Below are positions 12,863 through 24,804 of a stretch of 64,000 nucleotides of DNA, in pieces. This DNA comes from Phragmites australis (lineage: Eukaryota > Streptophyta > Magnoliopsida > Poales > Poaceae), in assembly GCF_958298935.1 (NCBI RefSeq), contig NC_084929.1, positions 3,038,001 to 3,102,000 on the forward strand. Reading direction: 5' to 3'. A program made the position numbers and the translations under genes. The notes below the pieces were generated by a model, which had not been told where the DNA came from, ran no database searches, and saw nothing but the letters and a program-made list of their open reading frames with translations. Positions within the stretch are counted from its first letter, which is position 1. The number at the start of each line of letters is the position of its first letter.

Positions 12863-13202
12863 GGGCTCCATTGGAAGTTCAAAGAAAAATTATTTTGGAG
12901 GATTCAGTTCTCCTTCGGAATTTTTCATATATGGGTTGTTTTGGAACAAAGAAATGCAATTGCCAAATTCCTATGGAATGCATTCATGTGCCTAAATTCT
13001 ATAGGAAGTTTAACATGAGCTCAAACCTCATGTTTTGAGAAGTACAACGCACCCTACCTCTATCTCTATATACTCTCCTTTCCCCTCCAAAATTATTGTG
13101 TCTGTATCCCTGTATTTTGAAATCCTGTAGAGGGTTCTCACGTTCCAATTTTGTGTTTGCCGTATTCTTGCGTTTTCTGATTTTTTGCGTTCCAAAGAGG
13201 CC
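12863..13202. mobile_element. Tourist-like MITE with TTA target duplication
   Basis: The terminal inverted repeats GGGCTCCATTGGAA and TTCCAAAGAGGCC are flanked by TTA (12860-12862 and 13203-13205), the target of PIF/Harbinger-type elements. Length is 340 bp with no coding capacity. It lies about 500 bp upstream of the DUF1685 gene start. Confidence 0.75.
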
Positions 13203-13597
13203 TTAGCATCTCGGTTTTTTAGCTAATAGCCAAAGTTTGATCCTCATCAACTATATATTAAACTGGGTTCCTTTTAATAACTACATGCTAAACCGATTAA
13301 TTTCGTAGCGGTGCATGAACACACTGCAGATACTACACAACTCCTAACAGATACGCATTGAATCAATCAGCAGCCTATCTATTCTGAATATTCATTACGC
13401 CGGCCCTCTGCACGTACGCCTGATTGAACAGGGCACTGTTGAGACTTGCCATGCATGCCATGCCACCATAGCGTGCCATGCAGACAGCGTCCTACATCAC
13501 AGAGCTATCCGTCTATTTGCCGGTCCATGTGTCGCGCCACCGATTCCCCCGCCCGTCGCCATTGCCGGCTTACCTCAGCCCGCACTGCCGAGCTGGG

Positions 13598-13605
13598 TAT
13601 ATATA
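13598..13605 (+). promoter_or_regulatory. TATA box of the DUF1685 gene
   Basis: TATATATA lies 114 bases upstream of the chosen ATG, in a GC-rich context followed by a C/T-rich leader. This spacing suits a transcription start near 13630 and a leader of about 90 bases. Confidence 0.65.
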
Positions 13606-13718
13606 GACCCGGACACGCGACGACTTATGCTTCCCAGCTCCCACCCAACCACTGATCGCTTTCCAGCTATTTCTCACCTGCACCGCTTGTCTCTCTTTGC
13701 GTAGCTGAACTAGGCGGC

Positions 13719-15673
13719 ATGGCAAGCGCGACGATGGAGCCACGGATTGGCCGTGTCGATGAGGAGGAGGAGGAGGAGCAGCAGCATGACCGTGTTGACG
13801 GTGATGGTGACAGCGGCGTCATGGCGAGGGAGGTGAGCAAACGGGTGTCACGCCTGGCCGTCGCGGGAGGTCAGGCCGACGACAAGGCCGGCCATGAACG
13901 AGGCGCTTATAAGATAGGCGGCGGTGGTGGCGTCAGGTCAGCGAAACTGGAGGATTCGGACGTGGTGCACGGCCGGCGCTCTGCGGGCGGGCGGACGCTG
14001 CCGCCGCCGCACGCGTGGCTAGCTATCGAGGACACGAAGAAGCACTACGACAGCGACCCGGAGGAGAAGTGGATGCGACTGCTGCGTGGAGGCAGCAGCG
14101 CCGGGGCCGGCACCGGCAGGCAGCAACGGCGGAGCAGCTTCAGCGTGGTCCGTCGTGAGCGCGCGGCGCGGGAGGCGTGTCTGGACCGCGCGTGGGAGAT
14201 GAAGAGGAACTGGCACGAGCGGAACGGCGGCGCGCCCGACGCGGACACCCCCGTGGTCGTGGTGGTGGGGAAGGGCCCCGCCTCGCCGTCCTCCCAGGCG
14301 GGGGCGGTCGGCGGCGGCGGCGTGGCCATGGACATGGAGGAGGTGCGGGCGTGCAGGGACCTCGGCCTGGAGCTGCCGTCCGACTGCACCGTGGAGATAC
14401 AGTGCTACGGGCTCTCTGGCGGCGGCAGCCCCACCCACACCGCCAGCAGCGGCGCCGACACCCCCTGCGACATCTCCAGCCCCGGTACGTACGTCGCACT
14501 CCGTGACTAACCATCAGTCACACCCATCGATCGATCGATCGATCGATCGAGAGAGATTTCCGCGCTCTAGACGCGTCTTAGCTATGATACATCCCATGCC
14601 ATGGCATGGCAGCACGACGAGTCTCTGATCGGTCAGCAAGGGCACTGCAGATTTATTAATTAATTAGGGTTCCTACTCGAGTTGATTAGTTCTGCTTAAC
14701 CACCCGTCGTACAGCGACTACATCATGTATATCTTATTTCCCCTGCGTCGTGGCAAATTAATCCACGACAGGGACGAGAAAATGACCAGCAATATATATA
14801 ATCCCGATCCATTACGCGTCGCCATCCAGCTAATTACTCAGTTATCTCCGGCCACGTCGGCACGCTCGCTTGCTCTCGCTCAGTGCATCTGTCTATCACG
14901 ATCCGTCTGGATCTCTGCTCATCATGAGACTGATCGATGCTACCTGATCACTCGCTACGGGCCTGACGATCGGGGAAGAGAGAACGTGGAAGGCTAGCTT
15001 TTTTTTCACACCTCCATCAACCGTCCGAGAACGAGATCAATGTTTCAGACGATAAAGAATGATAGGATAACGAAGTAGGGAGTTAGGGTGAGGGTTGATT
15101 AAAGGATTCCAACATTGTTGTCGTTAGACTTAGAATAGCTTATAGGGTGGGAGACCGACCGCAGACGGTAAAGGACTTTCGGATGGGTCACTGACAGGGC
15201 AGGAGAGTTTCAAAACAGATATGTTAATGCGTCGACGGGTTAGGGGTGTAGATCCAGCACGGGGCGATACCGGAGACGGCGGGGCAAGGCAGGGCGAGGG
15301 AGCGAGGCAGGACATAGGTGCAATCAGAGAAAAAAGACACGTGTGGCTCTAGGAGAGAGGAAGTAGAAAAAAAAGTGGCCGGCCGATTGAAATCAAAGAG
15401 TGGTTGAAAGCTATCGTCTAAAGAGATCTAGGTTGTTAGGCATTTGATAAATAACACGATTACGTGGAAGGCTAGCTACCTTGCAAATTGCTTTGAAATT
15501 CTCACTCCAGAGCTACTTCTCTCTCTCCTGTTTGTTCTAAGCCTCGATTACTTATGCCTTTGCTAATCACGCGCGGTTGATCAGCAGGTGTGGATCCGAT
15601 GGACGTGAAGGCGCGGCTCAAGGTGTGGGCGCAGGCGGTGGCGCTGGCATCGACCACCCATCTCGGATCTTGA
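13719..15673 (+). CDS. DUF1685-family protein, two exons
   Basis: Plant-specific protein of unknown biochemical role. Exon 1 is 13719-14484 and exon 2 is 15588-15673; the GT at 14485 and the AG ending at 15587 join in phase to give 283 residues. Family signs are the SDPEEKWMRLLRGG block (about 112-125), the basic helix ending AWEMKRNWHERNG (about 156-168), the EEVRACRDLGLEL block (about 207-219) and the C-terminal signature VKARLKVWAQAVA. The last of these lies wholly in exon 2 and supports the splice. The N-terminus is acidic, with a run of glutamates at 15-20. If exon 1 were read through, the protein would stop after only seven more residues. The usual alternation of 'DLGFGF' plus a 'LPALELCYSM'-like segment is changed here to a more divergent LELPSDCTVEIQCYGL. 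Upstream elements: TATA at 13598 and a MITE at 12863-13202. Function is not inferred. Confidence 0.88.
14485..15587 (+). other. Intron of the DUF1685 gene, with (GATC)n microsatellite
   Basis: A 1103-bp intron bounded by GTACGT and CAGCAG. It contains a (CGAT)n tract at 14526-14550 and no recognisable gene. The open frames inside it are short and unsupported. Confidence 0.75.
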
Positions 15674-16539
15674 TGCATGCATGCTTCATCGACTCGATCC
15701 GGTCTGGTCCTACGTGCGTGCGTCGCAGCGACAAAGCAAGTGATGTGAACAAGCTAGCGTAATCTTTTTTAGCCATACGGGTTTCCTAATAATTAAGCAA
15801 AATTTACACCGCCGCCCCTGTGTTTTTCCGAACGAATGTATTGTTACCTTTGCCATATATACATACGTATCTAGTGATCGAGTTAACCTACGGCGCGTGT
15901 GTGTAATAATGCTACTCTTCCATTATTTGTAAAAGTTGAATGTAGGAGATTTATAAAGCGTGTGTCATGTATAAAGTGTACGGAGTTAATGTATGCTCTA
16001 CATTTTGAACGATGATGAGAACTCATATGTCTAACACGTCGCCTTTCTTTTTTCTTTTCTTTTTTTGATGGTAACGCCTCGTCACTGGTGGCGCTTCTTT
16101 GTAGGCTAAGGGCGGCATCTCCTTACTCTCCAAATTTCTTATGTCAATACTAATTTCACCACATGAATGAATATTAACAAAATTTCAAAATCAAGTTTAT
16201 CTCTCTTAGCTACATACTACGACACCTGCTATCTTTTGCTTTTCAAAAGCTAGAAGCCAAAACAAACAACAAGTTCTTGAAAATGGTTTATAAGAACTTG
16301 AGAAGCAAATGTTATATTTACTATTAGAAGCCAGGAATTGGTCTAGAATAGTTTTGTGGTTTTTGAGAGATGATGTTTTAAGGGATATTAGTGTATTACA
16401 TATATTTCATCTACATCAAAAATCAATCCAAAAGAAGTTTTTCAATAATAATTATTTAAAGTATAGCTTTTATAAAAAGCCCAGTCTAAACAAAGAGGAC
16501 CTTAATCTATGGACAGCCAATGATGGCGTGGACAGCCGA
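15674..16539. other. Gap after DUF1685; possible AT-rich MITE at about 16215-16500
   Basis: 3' flank of the DUF1685 gene, then AT-rich sequence. GCTTTTCAAAAGCTAGAAGC near 16230 resembles the end of common grass MITEs, but the partner terminus is unclear. No gene was found. Confidence 0.3.
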
Positions 16540-18545
16540 AACAAACAACTACTTCTTGAGATGTCCAAATGGGCCGTGCAACATGAACTGGCCCGAGGCA
16601 CGACACTGTTGGCACGGTCCAAGCTCGGCCCGACCCGAGCCTAGATGGGCTGGGCCAGCACAGCATGAGGTCTCGGGCCGTGCCTGGGTCGAGCATGCGG
16701 CACGACAGGCCGGCTCGGCCCGAATATTTTATGCTGGCACGGGCACGATCCAGCCCAGGCCAACACAGTCACGGCCTGGCACATCACAGCACAGCCTGGG
16801 CATGCGATGGCCCAGGAGGCATAGGAGGCACAACCGGCCTGGCATGGCACGGGCACGCGACGGCTCAGGAGGTATGTTTCTAGACAGACAACTAGTAGGG
16901 ATATAGTAAAATATTACAATGCGTGTCGTAGCAAGCTTAAAAAAATATTGCAAACATGTACATTGTCAGTTGCTTTGACCTCGGACATATGGGCAGGTAG
17001 GGCTAGAGAGGATTATCTTAGTGTGGTTGCTTATTTTGTTAATAATAATTGGGAATTAGAAAAGAAAATAATAGGTTTTCGGTTGATTGACAACATGCAT
17101 ACCAGTGAAATATATTGCTGAAAAAATATCTCAAGTAGTTGCAGACTTTGGTCTTACGAATAAAATATTTTCTATCACTTTAGATAATGCCGGTACAAAT
17201 TCTAGTGCAATGGATATTCTTCCTCCGTTGTTTAGTACCTATGCTGAATCTTTCTTGTTACATTAACGTTGTGCTTGTCATATTATCAATCTTATAGTAA
17301 AATCCGGTTTAAAGAGGTTGTCGCAATACATAGACGATTTTCGTACTGCAATATCTTTTGTGAACTCCTCTAACCAACGAATTGCAGTATATAAATAGTA
17401 TTATGTTGCAATGGATGTGCGTCCACATAAGTTTGTTGTGGACATGCCGGTAAGATGGAACTCTACTTTCTTGATGCTCAAAAATATTATAGTATATAAG
17501 AGCACATTTGGTGTGTTTATTCATACACATTACCATCAGCATGGGGTCAAACTTTACTCACGGAAGCACATAGGTATGTTGCCGAAAGGATACTGTAGTT
17601 TCTTAATTTTTTTAAGATTCAACTGTGAGTTTGTCAGGAGTTTATTATCCAACATCTTTGTTTAGTAGTGCATAATATTGTTAAAATTACTACTCATTTA
17701 AATAGCTATAAAAATGACAATCTTCTAATAGATTGTGTAGTTCCTATGAAATCTAAATTCTTAAAGTATTAGAAAGAAATTCCTTTGTTGTACGTATTTG
17801 CCTTTATTTTAGATTCTAGAGCTAAAATTGTAGTTTTATGTAGAGTTCTCGCAATTCTAGGTGATGCTCTTGGCCATGATTATATTAATTATTATACTAA
17901 TATTCGTTCTAAGTTATTTGAAGTTTATAGTAAATATGAAATAAAGTATGGCAGAGTTCGCCTGCAACGACCTCCACTAGTACCCACAACAAGTAAAAAG
18001 ATGACAACGTGGGGGAAAATATTTAGTGCAGGTTCTTCATCAAGAAGTTCAGACTCTTCGTTACGATCGTCTACAAGCGTCGGAATTCCAACATCCGGAG
18101 GGGAGCTAACTACCTTCATCAACAGTGACGTTATCAGTCATGAACAAGAAAACATCAACATACTGCAATGGTGGCATGAGCACAAGATGAATTATCCAGT
18201 GCTTTCACTGTTAGCGCGAGATTTGTTAACGGTTCATGTATCTACAGTTTCTTCTGAGGCTGCCTTCAGTCTTACTGGAAGGAAAATCGAAGAGAGAAGA
18301 ACAAATCTGTCAAGTGAGATGGTTGAAATATTCACTATAGTAAAAGATTGGGAACAAACTGAAGCACGAATGCAACACACTGCAGAGAACACTAAGCTTG
18401 AATAATCATTCCAAAATTTGTATCTAGATGTTGATGAGAACGTGTAATTTTAAATTTTTTGAGCTAGGTTGTACTCTTTTTTTCCTTTGCTAGAAAGGTT
18501 TTGAATGAGGCAACCTATCAATAAAGCTCATTTTTAGAATTAATT
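16540..18545 (+). mobile_element. hAT transposon remnant, copy A (GC-rich end plus transposase part)
   Basis: The left part (16540-16870) is the GC-rich, repeat-laden end (many GGCCCG, GGCACG and CGTGCC words) typical of a widespread grass hAT family. The transposase remnant follows at 16975-18405, then an AT-rich 3' tail with the words AGAAAGGTTTTGAATGAGGC and CAATAAAGCTC. The same tail recurs at 18980-19080 and, inverted, at 63250-63420. Terminal repeats and target duplication could not be fixed. Confidence 0.75.
16975..18405 (+). pseudogene. hAT transposase (ricesleeper-like), 5'-truncated and interrupted
   Basis: hAT transposases cut and paste their own element. The remnant covers the middle and C-terminal parts. 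An RNase-H-like segment, ADFGLTNKIFSITLDNAGTN near 17130-17200, is followed by a stop in HxRCACHIINL and by frameshifts. The intact C-terminal frame 17785-18405 contains the dimerisation domain, with the hallmark blocks WWHEHKMNYPVLSLLARDLL and VSSEAAFSLTGRKIEERR. The BED zinc finger at the N-terminus is missing here. Stops and shifts rule out activity. Confidence 0.88.
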
Positions 18546-18639
18546 ATGTATCCATATTATTTCTAAGTTTTTTTTATTTTATTAATGTTTTTTCTTTATT
18601 TTTTTCGAAAACGACCCCCACAGCCCCACCCACCTCTCG

Positions 18640-19372
18640 TCTTGGCTTATAAATACCATCTCAAACTCCCTGTGATCTCATTGTCCACCCATCTCTTTTT
18701 TCCTAGTTGCTAGCCAAGTAGTCAGTAGCCACTTCACATCAAGAAATCAATTCCACATTTCAATTCATGGATCAAGACGCCAAGAACTCGCGTGCATAGT
18801 CTGGGTGTGGCAACATTTTGAAAAGGTCTTTAGAGAAATTAACGGGGAACAGGTAAGATTTGCTAAGTGTAATATATACAGCAATGAATTAGGTGCCAAA
18901 TCTCCAAATGAAACGAGACACTTGAGGAAGCATATTAAATATTGCAAGCAAAATTCTGGGGTTTCAAATGAAATAATGTAATTTTCGGAGCATAATCATA
19001 GGTTGTACTATTTTTTTCTAGTAGAAAGGTTTTTAATGAGGCAACCAATCAATAAAACTCTTTTATTTATTTATTTTCTATAATTTTTTGGAATTTTTTA
19101 GCTATTATTTTTTATTTTTTTCTATTTTCAAAGTGCTGACAGACCGAACGTGCCTCCACCGTGTCAGCCGGACCCGTCGTACCGACTATGCCGTGGGCCG
19201 ACCCGGCACGACACGGTGAAAGATGGGGCGTGCCGTGAGCTGAGGATGCCACACGCGGACCGACACGGCACGGCCCATTACAGTAAGCGGGCCTATCAGG
19301 CCGTGCCGTAGTCGGGCCGTGCCGCACTGGACCCGTGCCGGACCGGCCCGAGTGGCCCATTTGATCATCTCC
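18640..19372 (+). mobile_element. hAT transposon remnant, copy B (internally deleted)
   Basis: This second copy begins with a promoter-like leader (CTTATAAATACC near 18645), then a broken BED zinc-finger frame at 18768-18980, and jumps directly to the same 3' tail as copy A (18990-19080). It ends in the GC-rich terminal sequence 19130-19372. The middle and C-terminal transposase are deleted. Copy B lies in tandem and in the same orientation as copy A. Confidence 0.75.
18768..18980 (+). pseudogene. BED zinc-finger fragment of a hAT transposase
   Basis: The frame reads MDQDAKNSRA, then a stop, then VWQHFEKVFREINGEQVRFA. Further on come LRKHIKYCKQ and related residues, the Cys/His spacing of a BED-type DNA-binding finger; one expected cysteine-pair position reads as C-N-I-Y, so the finger is degraded. 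It ends at the deletion point of copy B. Confidence 0.75.
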
Positions 19373-19383
19373 GATGCCTCCTA

Positions 19384-19745
19384 CGACTAGATCATCGACT
19401 CCAAGGTTTGTTCCGATCCTTTCATCTGTTTGGATTTTTTTTTTGTTGGGTTTCATGATGCCTTCGGACGGGATCTGCAACATCTCTTTGTGCTAAGAGG
19501 CCAGATCCGCACTTGTTTGAACCCCACAATAAAGTTTGCCTATGACTGGTGTTGTGCAGATCATCAACGACAGGGAAACAGGGAGATCCCTCGGAGAACT
19601 CAATGCGTGACGCTGTTGAGGCCATGAATGACAAGGATCGAGCTCGACGACTGCAACATCACCACCACCGTGGGGAAGTCCAAACTCCTCAGCGGAGAGC
19701 CCCTCCACGTCGCCTCATTCAACAGGGAGCGGCTCTGCCTCGTCA
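19384..19745 (+). pseudogene. Captured fragment of a glycine-rich RNA-binding protein (RRM) gene, with intron
   Basis: 19384-19405 reads (S)YD-stop-IIDSK and ends at GTTTGT. After a 154-base intron-like stretch ending GTTGTGCAG, 19560 continues IINDRETGRS. This is the conserved exon junction of plant GRP7-type RNA-binding proteins (about 'GEIIDSK | IINDRETGRSRGFGF'). After a small deletion and frame change, ENSMRDAVEAMNDKD and then ELDDCNIT follow, which match the later part of the same RRM. A further open stretch (KSKLLSGEPLHVASFNRERL and on) of unknown origin is fused to it and runs into the dispersed repeat at 19750. In-frame stops and missing RNP1 residues show it is non-functional. The source gene is elsewhere. 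Confidence 0.75.
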
Positions 19746-19749
19746 AGCT

Positions 19750-20565
19750 CTCACGTTTGGATAGCGAGATTTTGGATGAAATGTAGCTCATAATTTTGCT
19801 GGTTTGATCCTCATTTGCGTGCTCGTTTGATTGGTGGTGTTGGTGTTATTAGATTGTGGTAGATCTGGAGTAGGTTCGTTGTGGCATAGTGAAAGTATGA
19901 TGTTCTTGGGAGTTCGTTGGAGGATTGGCCGAAAATTCAAATTTAGCTAAAAAGTATGCTCATTTTTCTTTTTTTAAGGGTTAGGTGTTTTTAGTGGGTT
20001 TATTTATGGTCATGCAGGTTATGGGATCGTCTCTCCTTAAATTTGCACCTTTATGTGTAACCTAAACGGTCACTACTAATGATAAAGTTAAAAGCACTAG
20101 CAGTACTGCTCAAAGATTGCATGCTCACAGTTTGATTAGCAATATACAGATCAATCGTGAACCTGAAGCTGAAATCCAAAGGATAATGAGAACTCATCAT
20201 AAAAGAGAGTGGGATTTCGTGTTTGGATAGTAAGATTTTGGGTGAAATGTATCAGAATTTTACTTATTTGATCCTCATTTGTGTGCTCTTTGAATGATGA
20301 TATTGATGTCCTTAGATTGTAGTAGATCTTGAGTAGGTTGATCCTGGCATGGTGAAAGTATGGTGTTCTTTGGAGTTTGTGAAGGGTCAGTCGAAAATTC
20401 AAATTTAGCTAAAAAACACGTTCATTTTCTTTTTTAAGGGTTAAATGTTTTTAGTGGAGGATTGAAATATCATTACCAAATATGCGACCTTTTTATAGGG
20501 AGAGGAATAAGATGAATTTCCTCTACCAGATTATTGTACCTTATAAAATTTTTATAAGGATTGTT
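19750..20565 (+). repeat. Dispersed repeat with about 470-bp tandem units, copy 1
   Basis: The words TTTGGATAGYRAGATTTTGG and GATGAAATGTA start a unit at about 19750 and again at 20219. Each unit contains ATTGTRGTAGATCTKGAGTAG, CGAAAATTCAAATTTAGCTA and a GGTCATGCAGGTTATGGGAT block. The block ends with a unique tail (CATTACCAAATATGCGACC, then TTTTTATAGGGAG) that recurs at the end of copy 2 (33205-34265). No coding frame is conserved. It is probably a transposon-derived sequence of unassigned class. Confidence 0.8.
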
Positions 20566-21118
20566 TGTCCTGCTCAACCCAACCCAGCAGACCGACACCC
20601 CGCACCAGAGCGGGGAGTTCCGAGAAGCGCCCGGCCGGCTTCGTCAAATCCTCCCCCTGTTCAGCAAAAGCTTTTGCCGCAAGAGGGACAGGCCGGTGCG
20701 AGTGCGCGCGTGGGTTGGCCGTGCCTGGCCCTGATCGTCCACGCCTGGAGCTCGGAGGGGCAAAAGCACGGGCACTTTTGCGGCATTGCGGCCGTTCCTA
20801 CCGGGCCCGGGGGATCGCGACACGTCGCTGGTGCGATGGGTCTCGGGACAAGTGTTCACGCGTCGCGCGACTGATCCTGTTGAACCAATTTGCCGCGCCG
20901 GGCTCGTGTTCTTCTACGAACTAGGCGCACGTTCGTTGCATAGCAGCGGCCCAGCCGAACGGCCCTGCGCGTTACGTGACGCTAAGGTTGACTGGAAAAG
21001 AGAATAGTGGTTGAACCACTGCAGAGTACGGACCACGCTGCCACCACATTCGATTACTGATTTCCATCGATCCATACCAGTACGTGTCAGGACAGCTTTT
21101 AAAGTTCTGGGACGGTGT
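20566..21118. other. GC-rich island, nothing recognised
   Basis: Several overlapping frames on both strands (up to 130 codons) lack motifs and agree with none of the families I know. It may be a promoter or captured fragment adjoining the repeat. Confidence 0.35.
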
Positions 21119-21126
21119 GACCCAAC

Positions 21127-21622
21127 TAGAGATGGCAACGGGGCAATCCCGTCGGGAAATACTTTTCTATTCTTATCCCCATTTAGTTATTAGAAAAAGA
21201 TTTCTCTCCCTCATCTCTATTCTTACCGAAAATTTGCGGAGATCGGATCTTTAATGGGATGTAAAATTGAATGATATTTAATTATTTTTATATATTAACA
21301 ATATGTACGTTGTATAAATAAGTAATTTATTAATGTATACAAGAGTAATTAATACAAGATTGATTAAATATCATATGTTAGACAAAAAAGAATAAGAGTA
21401 ATTTATTATTTACTCTACGTAATGTAATATTTGTACATTTATATACTAAGAAAAATATGTATATATGTAATATCGGGGATATAGCGGAGAGCGGGGACGG
21501 AGATCACCTCCCCATCCCCGTCCCCATATGAGTTCGCGGGGAATAAAATCTCCCCATCCCCGTCCACTAATAGAGGAATTCTCCGCGGGGAATCGAGGAT
21601 CGGGTCCCCATTGACATCCCTA
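21127..21622. mobile_element. hAT-like MITE with TAGRGATGGCAAC ends
   Basis: The left end TAGAGATGGCAACGGGG and right end CCCCATTGACATCCCTA are inverted repeats. The flanks GACCCAAC (21119-21126) and AACCCAAC (21623-21630) form an 8-bp duplication with one mismatch, the target size of hAT elements. The termini are rich in GGGGA/TCCCC words around an AT-rich centre. It is 496 bp and non-coding. Confidence 0.82.
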
Positions 21623-21639
21623 AACCCAACATCTCATGG

Positions 21640-22600
21640 ATTTTATTGTTGGCAAGATCGTGTGGATCTGCGATATCCAACGGTCAACCAGAAGTTCACT
21701 TAACCTCCGACCTGTTTAGAAGTGATCATAAATAAATAATAAATAACTAAAAAAATAGCGCACTATTAGCACGCTATATTGACCCGTTATTGAAAAATAC
21801 TGACATTAAGGAACAATATACATCCAAGACTACTCAGAATAAGCCACGTAATGAAGTGGAGCATGCAATATTCGAAGAAATAAGCAAGTAAATCAAGCAC
21901 AAATTGTATAATTGTAGGAATGAACAATAAATGTAGCAGGTTTACTTTTGAAAAATTAAGCACCTAGATGAAACTCAAATCTTTTTGCAGATTGTTGAGC
22001 CGTTCACAGCTTACTGTGTATTTACATTGCGTGTTGCAAGGTTTCCTAGCTGTGGACATTAAGTACTCCAGGTTCTTTTCTTTATGTCTCCTTTTTTTTT
22101 TATGTTCTCTCGCTGTGTTTTTTTTATGTGTTTTTCTTGTTATCACCATATTCTGTGCTCATGCTTGATGCAAAATTTTCTGAAAAATACTTTTTTCTAC
22201 TTATTCCATGGTGTATGTCTCAGTATTTGCATTTTCAGCTAAGAATATTGTATGATGCTGATTGTTGCTGCTCAAACCTTCTTTACTTTTCAAGTTATGT
22301 TTTAAGAACAACCTCGGGTTGATGTATGTATTACGAATACATCTATACAGTACATCCAGTTTAAGGTTGTCTATGAAACATTGGCTATCATAAAGTTTAT
22401 CTTATACATTATCATTCACTTTCTCGACATAAGAATATATGCAAGTTATGACGTATTTTTAGTAGGATCACAAGAGAATATATTGAATCATACCGAAGAA
22501 TATATGATTTATATACCTGATTTGACATATTTCTCAATAATCTGCAGGACAAACGTACTTGTTAGCAATCACAAAATTTCTTCAGTTTGCTTTTGATCTC
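21640..22600. other. AT-rich gap, 3' flank of the small minus-strand gene
   Basis: No recognisable gene. Several short frames with many stops. The left part abuts the hAT-like MITE; the right part is probably the 3' flank or untranslated region of the minus-strand candidate gene. Confidence 0.45.
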
Positions 22601-22684
22601 CAATGCAAAGAGGAAAATAGGGAGAAGAGAAAAATTTACCTTTGTGTCTTCGTGATGTTTAGCCCACTTCAATTTGGAGAACAA

Positions 22685-24744
22685 TCAGGTCGAGGAAAGC
22701 TTGTTGAGCAGCTTCTTTGTCGCCTTGATGTCTGCATAGCACGGGTAAAAGACAATAAGTGCACTGAAATTAGTCTTGACATTCACATTTCCTTGGATTG
22801 AACAAATATGCCCTTGCCCGGGATCCCAAAATTCCATCAGCAATTTCCTTTAGGTGCAAGCTTCTTCAGATAAGGATATTAAGCTTCTTGAAGATTAAAG
22901 CAGAATTTAATTTGATTGCAACAAATAAATTCAAAGTAAAAGTAATTGTAGTATCAAAATGAAATGTGTAATTAAGTTGATAGGATTAGCTTTATATAAA
23001 TAGCTAAGAGCCATATTATATTAAAAGAAAATATTTAGTTTTATAGGATATTTGCAAATTGTTGGTTGGTATTTATGGATCAATGTTTGACATACAAATA
23101 ATCTGCATGCCAAAGTTGATTCATAAATATCAACCAACAATTTGCAACCGTACCATAAAGCTAGATCTTTTCTGTGTAATATACTACAGACCTTAGCTGT
23201 TTGTTTAAAGCTAATGCTATAAACATTTGTTTTGGTACAAAATTGATATTTACATTACAATATAAGGAGAACAATGGTCATACTATTTGATTTTATGAGC
23301 TTGTTGGATGCTAAATTTATAATGGAAATTCTATAGGGTACTTTGTTTTTGCATCTGATACATGTGCCTTATGGTGTAACAACAGAAGAAACCAATAGTT
23401 AAATAGCAAAAACAACTATAATGTGACAAACGGCGAAGTTATAAGTGCAATATTGAATCGAACAAATGTTCAAGCTAGGCTTCTCCTGGTTATTTATATG
23501 CTTAATAAGTAAGTAAGGAACATGCTTATGGCCAACAGGACAACAATGGAAATAGCAGTGTCATGCTTAAATTATGGCGGAGCTTTATTCGTTTAGCAAC
23601 AGTAAAGAAAGTTAACACCCTGCCCTTTATTCATATACTTATTTCTTCTTATTTTTCGTTGCAGAACAAAATTTCAGAAGGTAACAACATAGCTTGAGTT
23701 CATCATATAAATTATGATACTAAGTGAATTTAGAGGTATCTCATCTTTATGTTAATCAACCAACTACATCTTAAAGATCCTAGAAAATTGTTCATTTTTA
23801 TAGCAATTGCTATATTGCTAAGTATTGTTATAAGAATACCATTTGCTAGATATAGATCAATAAGAAAGCAGTAACTCACCAAATAATAAAAAAGGACCTC
23901 TTCACTTTTTAACTACTTGTGACAGTGAATGCAAACTAAACCTAAAGCTCATAGGAGAAATGTGTAGCTCCTCTAGTCCCTGGTCGAGAGGATGGTAATT
24001 GCCCTAACTCTCCCATAAAAGACTATACAAGGAGATGTGGTTTATATAAATTTTTTTTAATATTCAATGAAGTTATTGTTTGAAAGAGAGAAATAAAGCA
24101 ATGAAGTATTATACCTGCAATACACATCAAAATATCTTATGGCAATCCGTTCATACTGCATGTATATAAATCTTTTCAGGATCAAGAACAAACTTATTTT
24201 CACAATTTGTGACAATCCCTACAGAGAACTGAAACCGCTTCTTAATTTTACCATGATCAAGTACATTAAATATGCCATGTTATTGATAAACCAATCTGAG
24301 CATTGAAACACTGCTCAGAATCTATTAATTAAGCATTGGTTTGCTTCAAAAGGAGGAATAAAAAGGGAAATAAGATCAGAACAGAGGGAACCAAGATTCT
24401 CTTCGGCAGTTCTATTAAATTACACACGATCAGGTTGGATTTCAACTGTTACGCCCTTTTGACCCATCACACAAATAGATATGCAAGAGCTTAATATACA
24501 AATGACACAATGGCAAGGGAGCGCACATCGTTTTGGAAGAAGGACAATGATATTACACAGCATATCAGGTTCAAAGCACTGCCACACGTACATTGCACAT
24601 TATAGTAGCTTAAGTACTGGATAAATGAAGTGCATAAGTTGTTAGATACTTAATAGTACAATACAGTGGAAGATAAATTGCTAGATACGTATAAGACCAC
24701 ATTTCTGCACCACTACCCCACACCTGCTACCTGCACAATTTGAG

Positions 24745-24804
<60 letters not shown>

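Noticed and set aside
14019..14514. Antisense and alternate-frame ORFs in exon 1 of the DUF1685 gene
   Set aside because: They are shadows of the GC-rich coding frame, which alone carries the family motifs and splices correctly.
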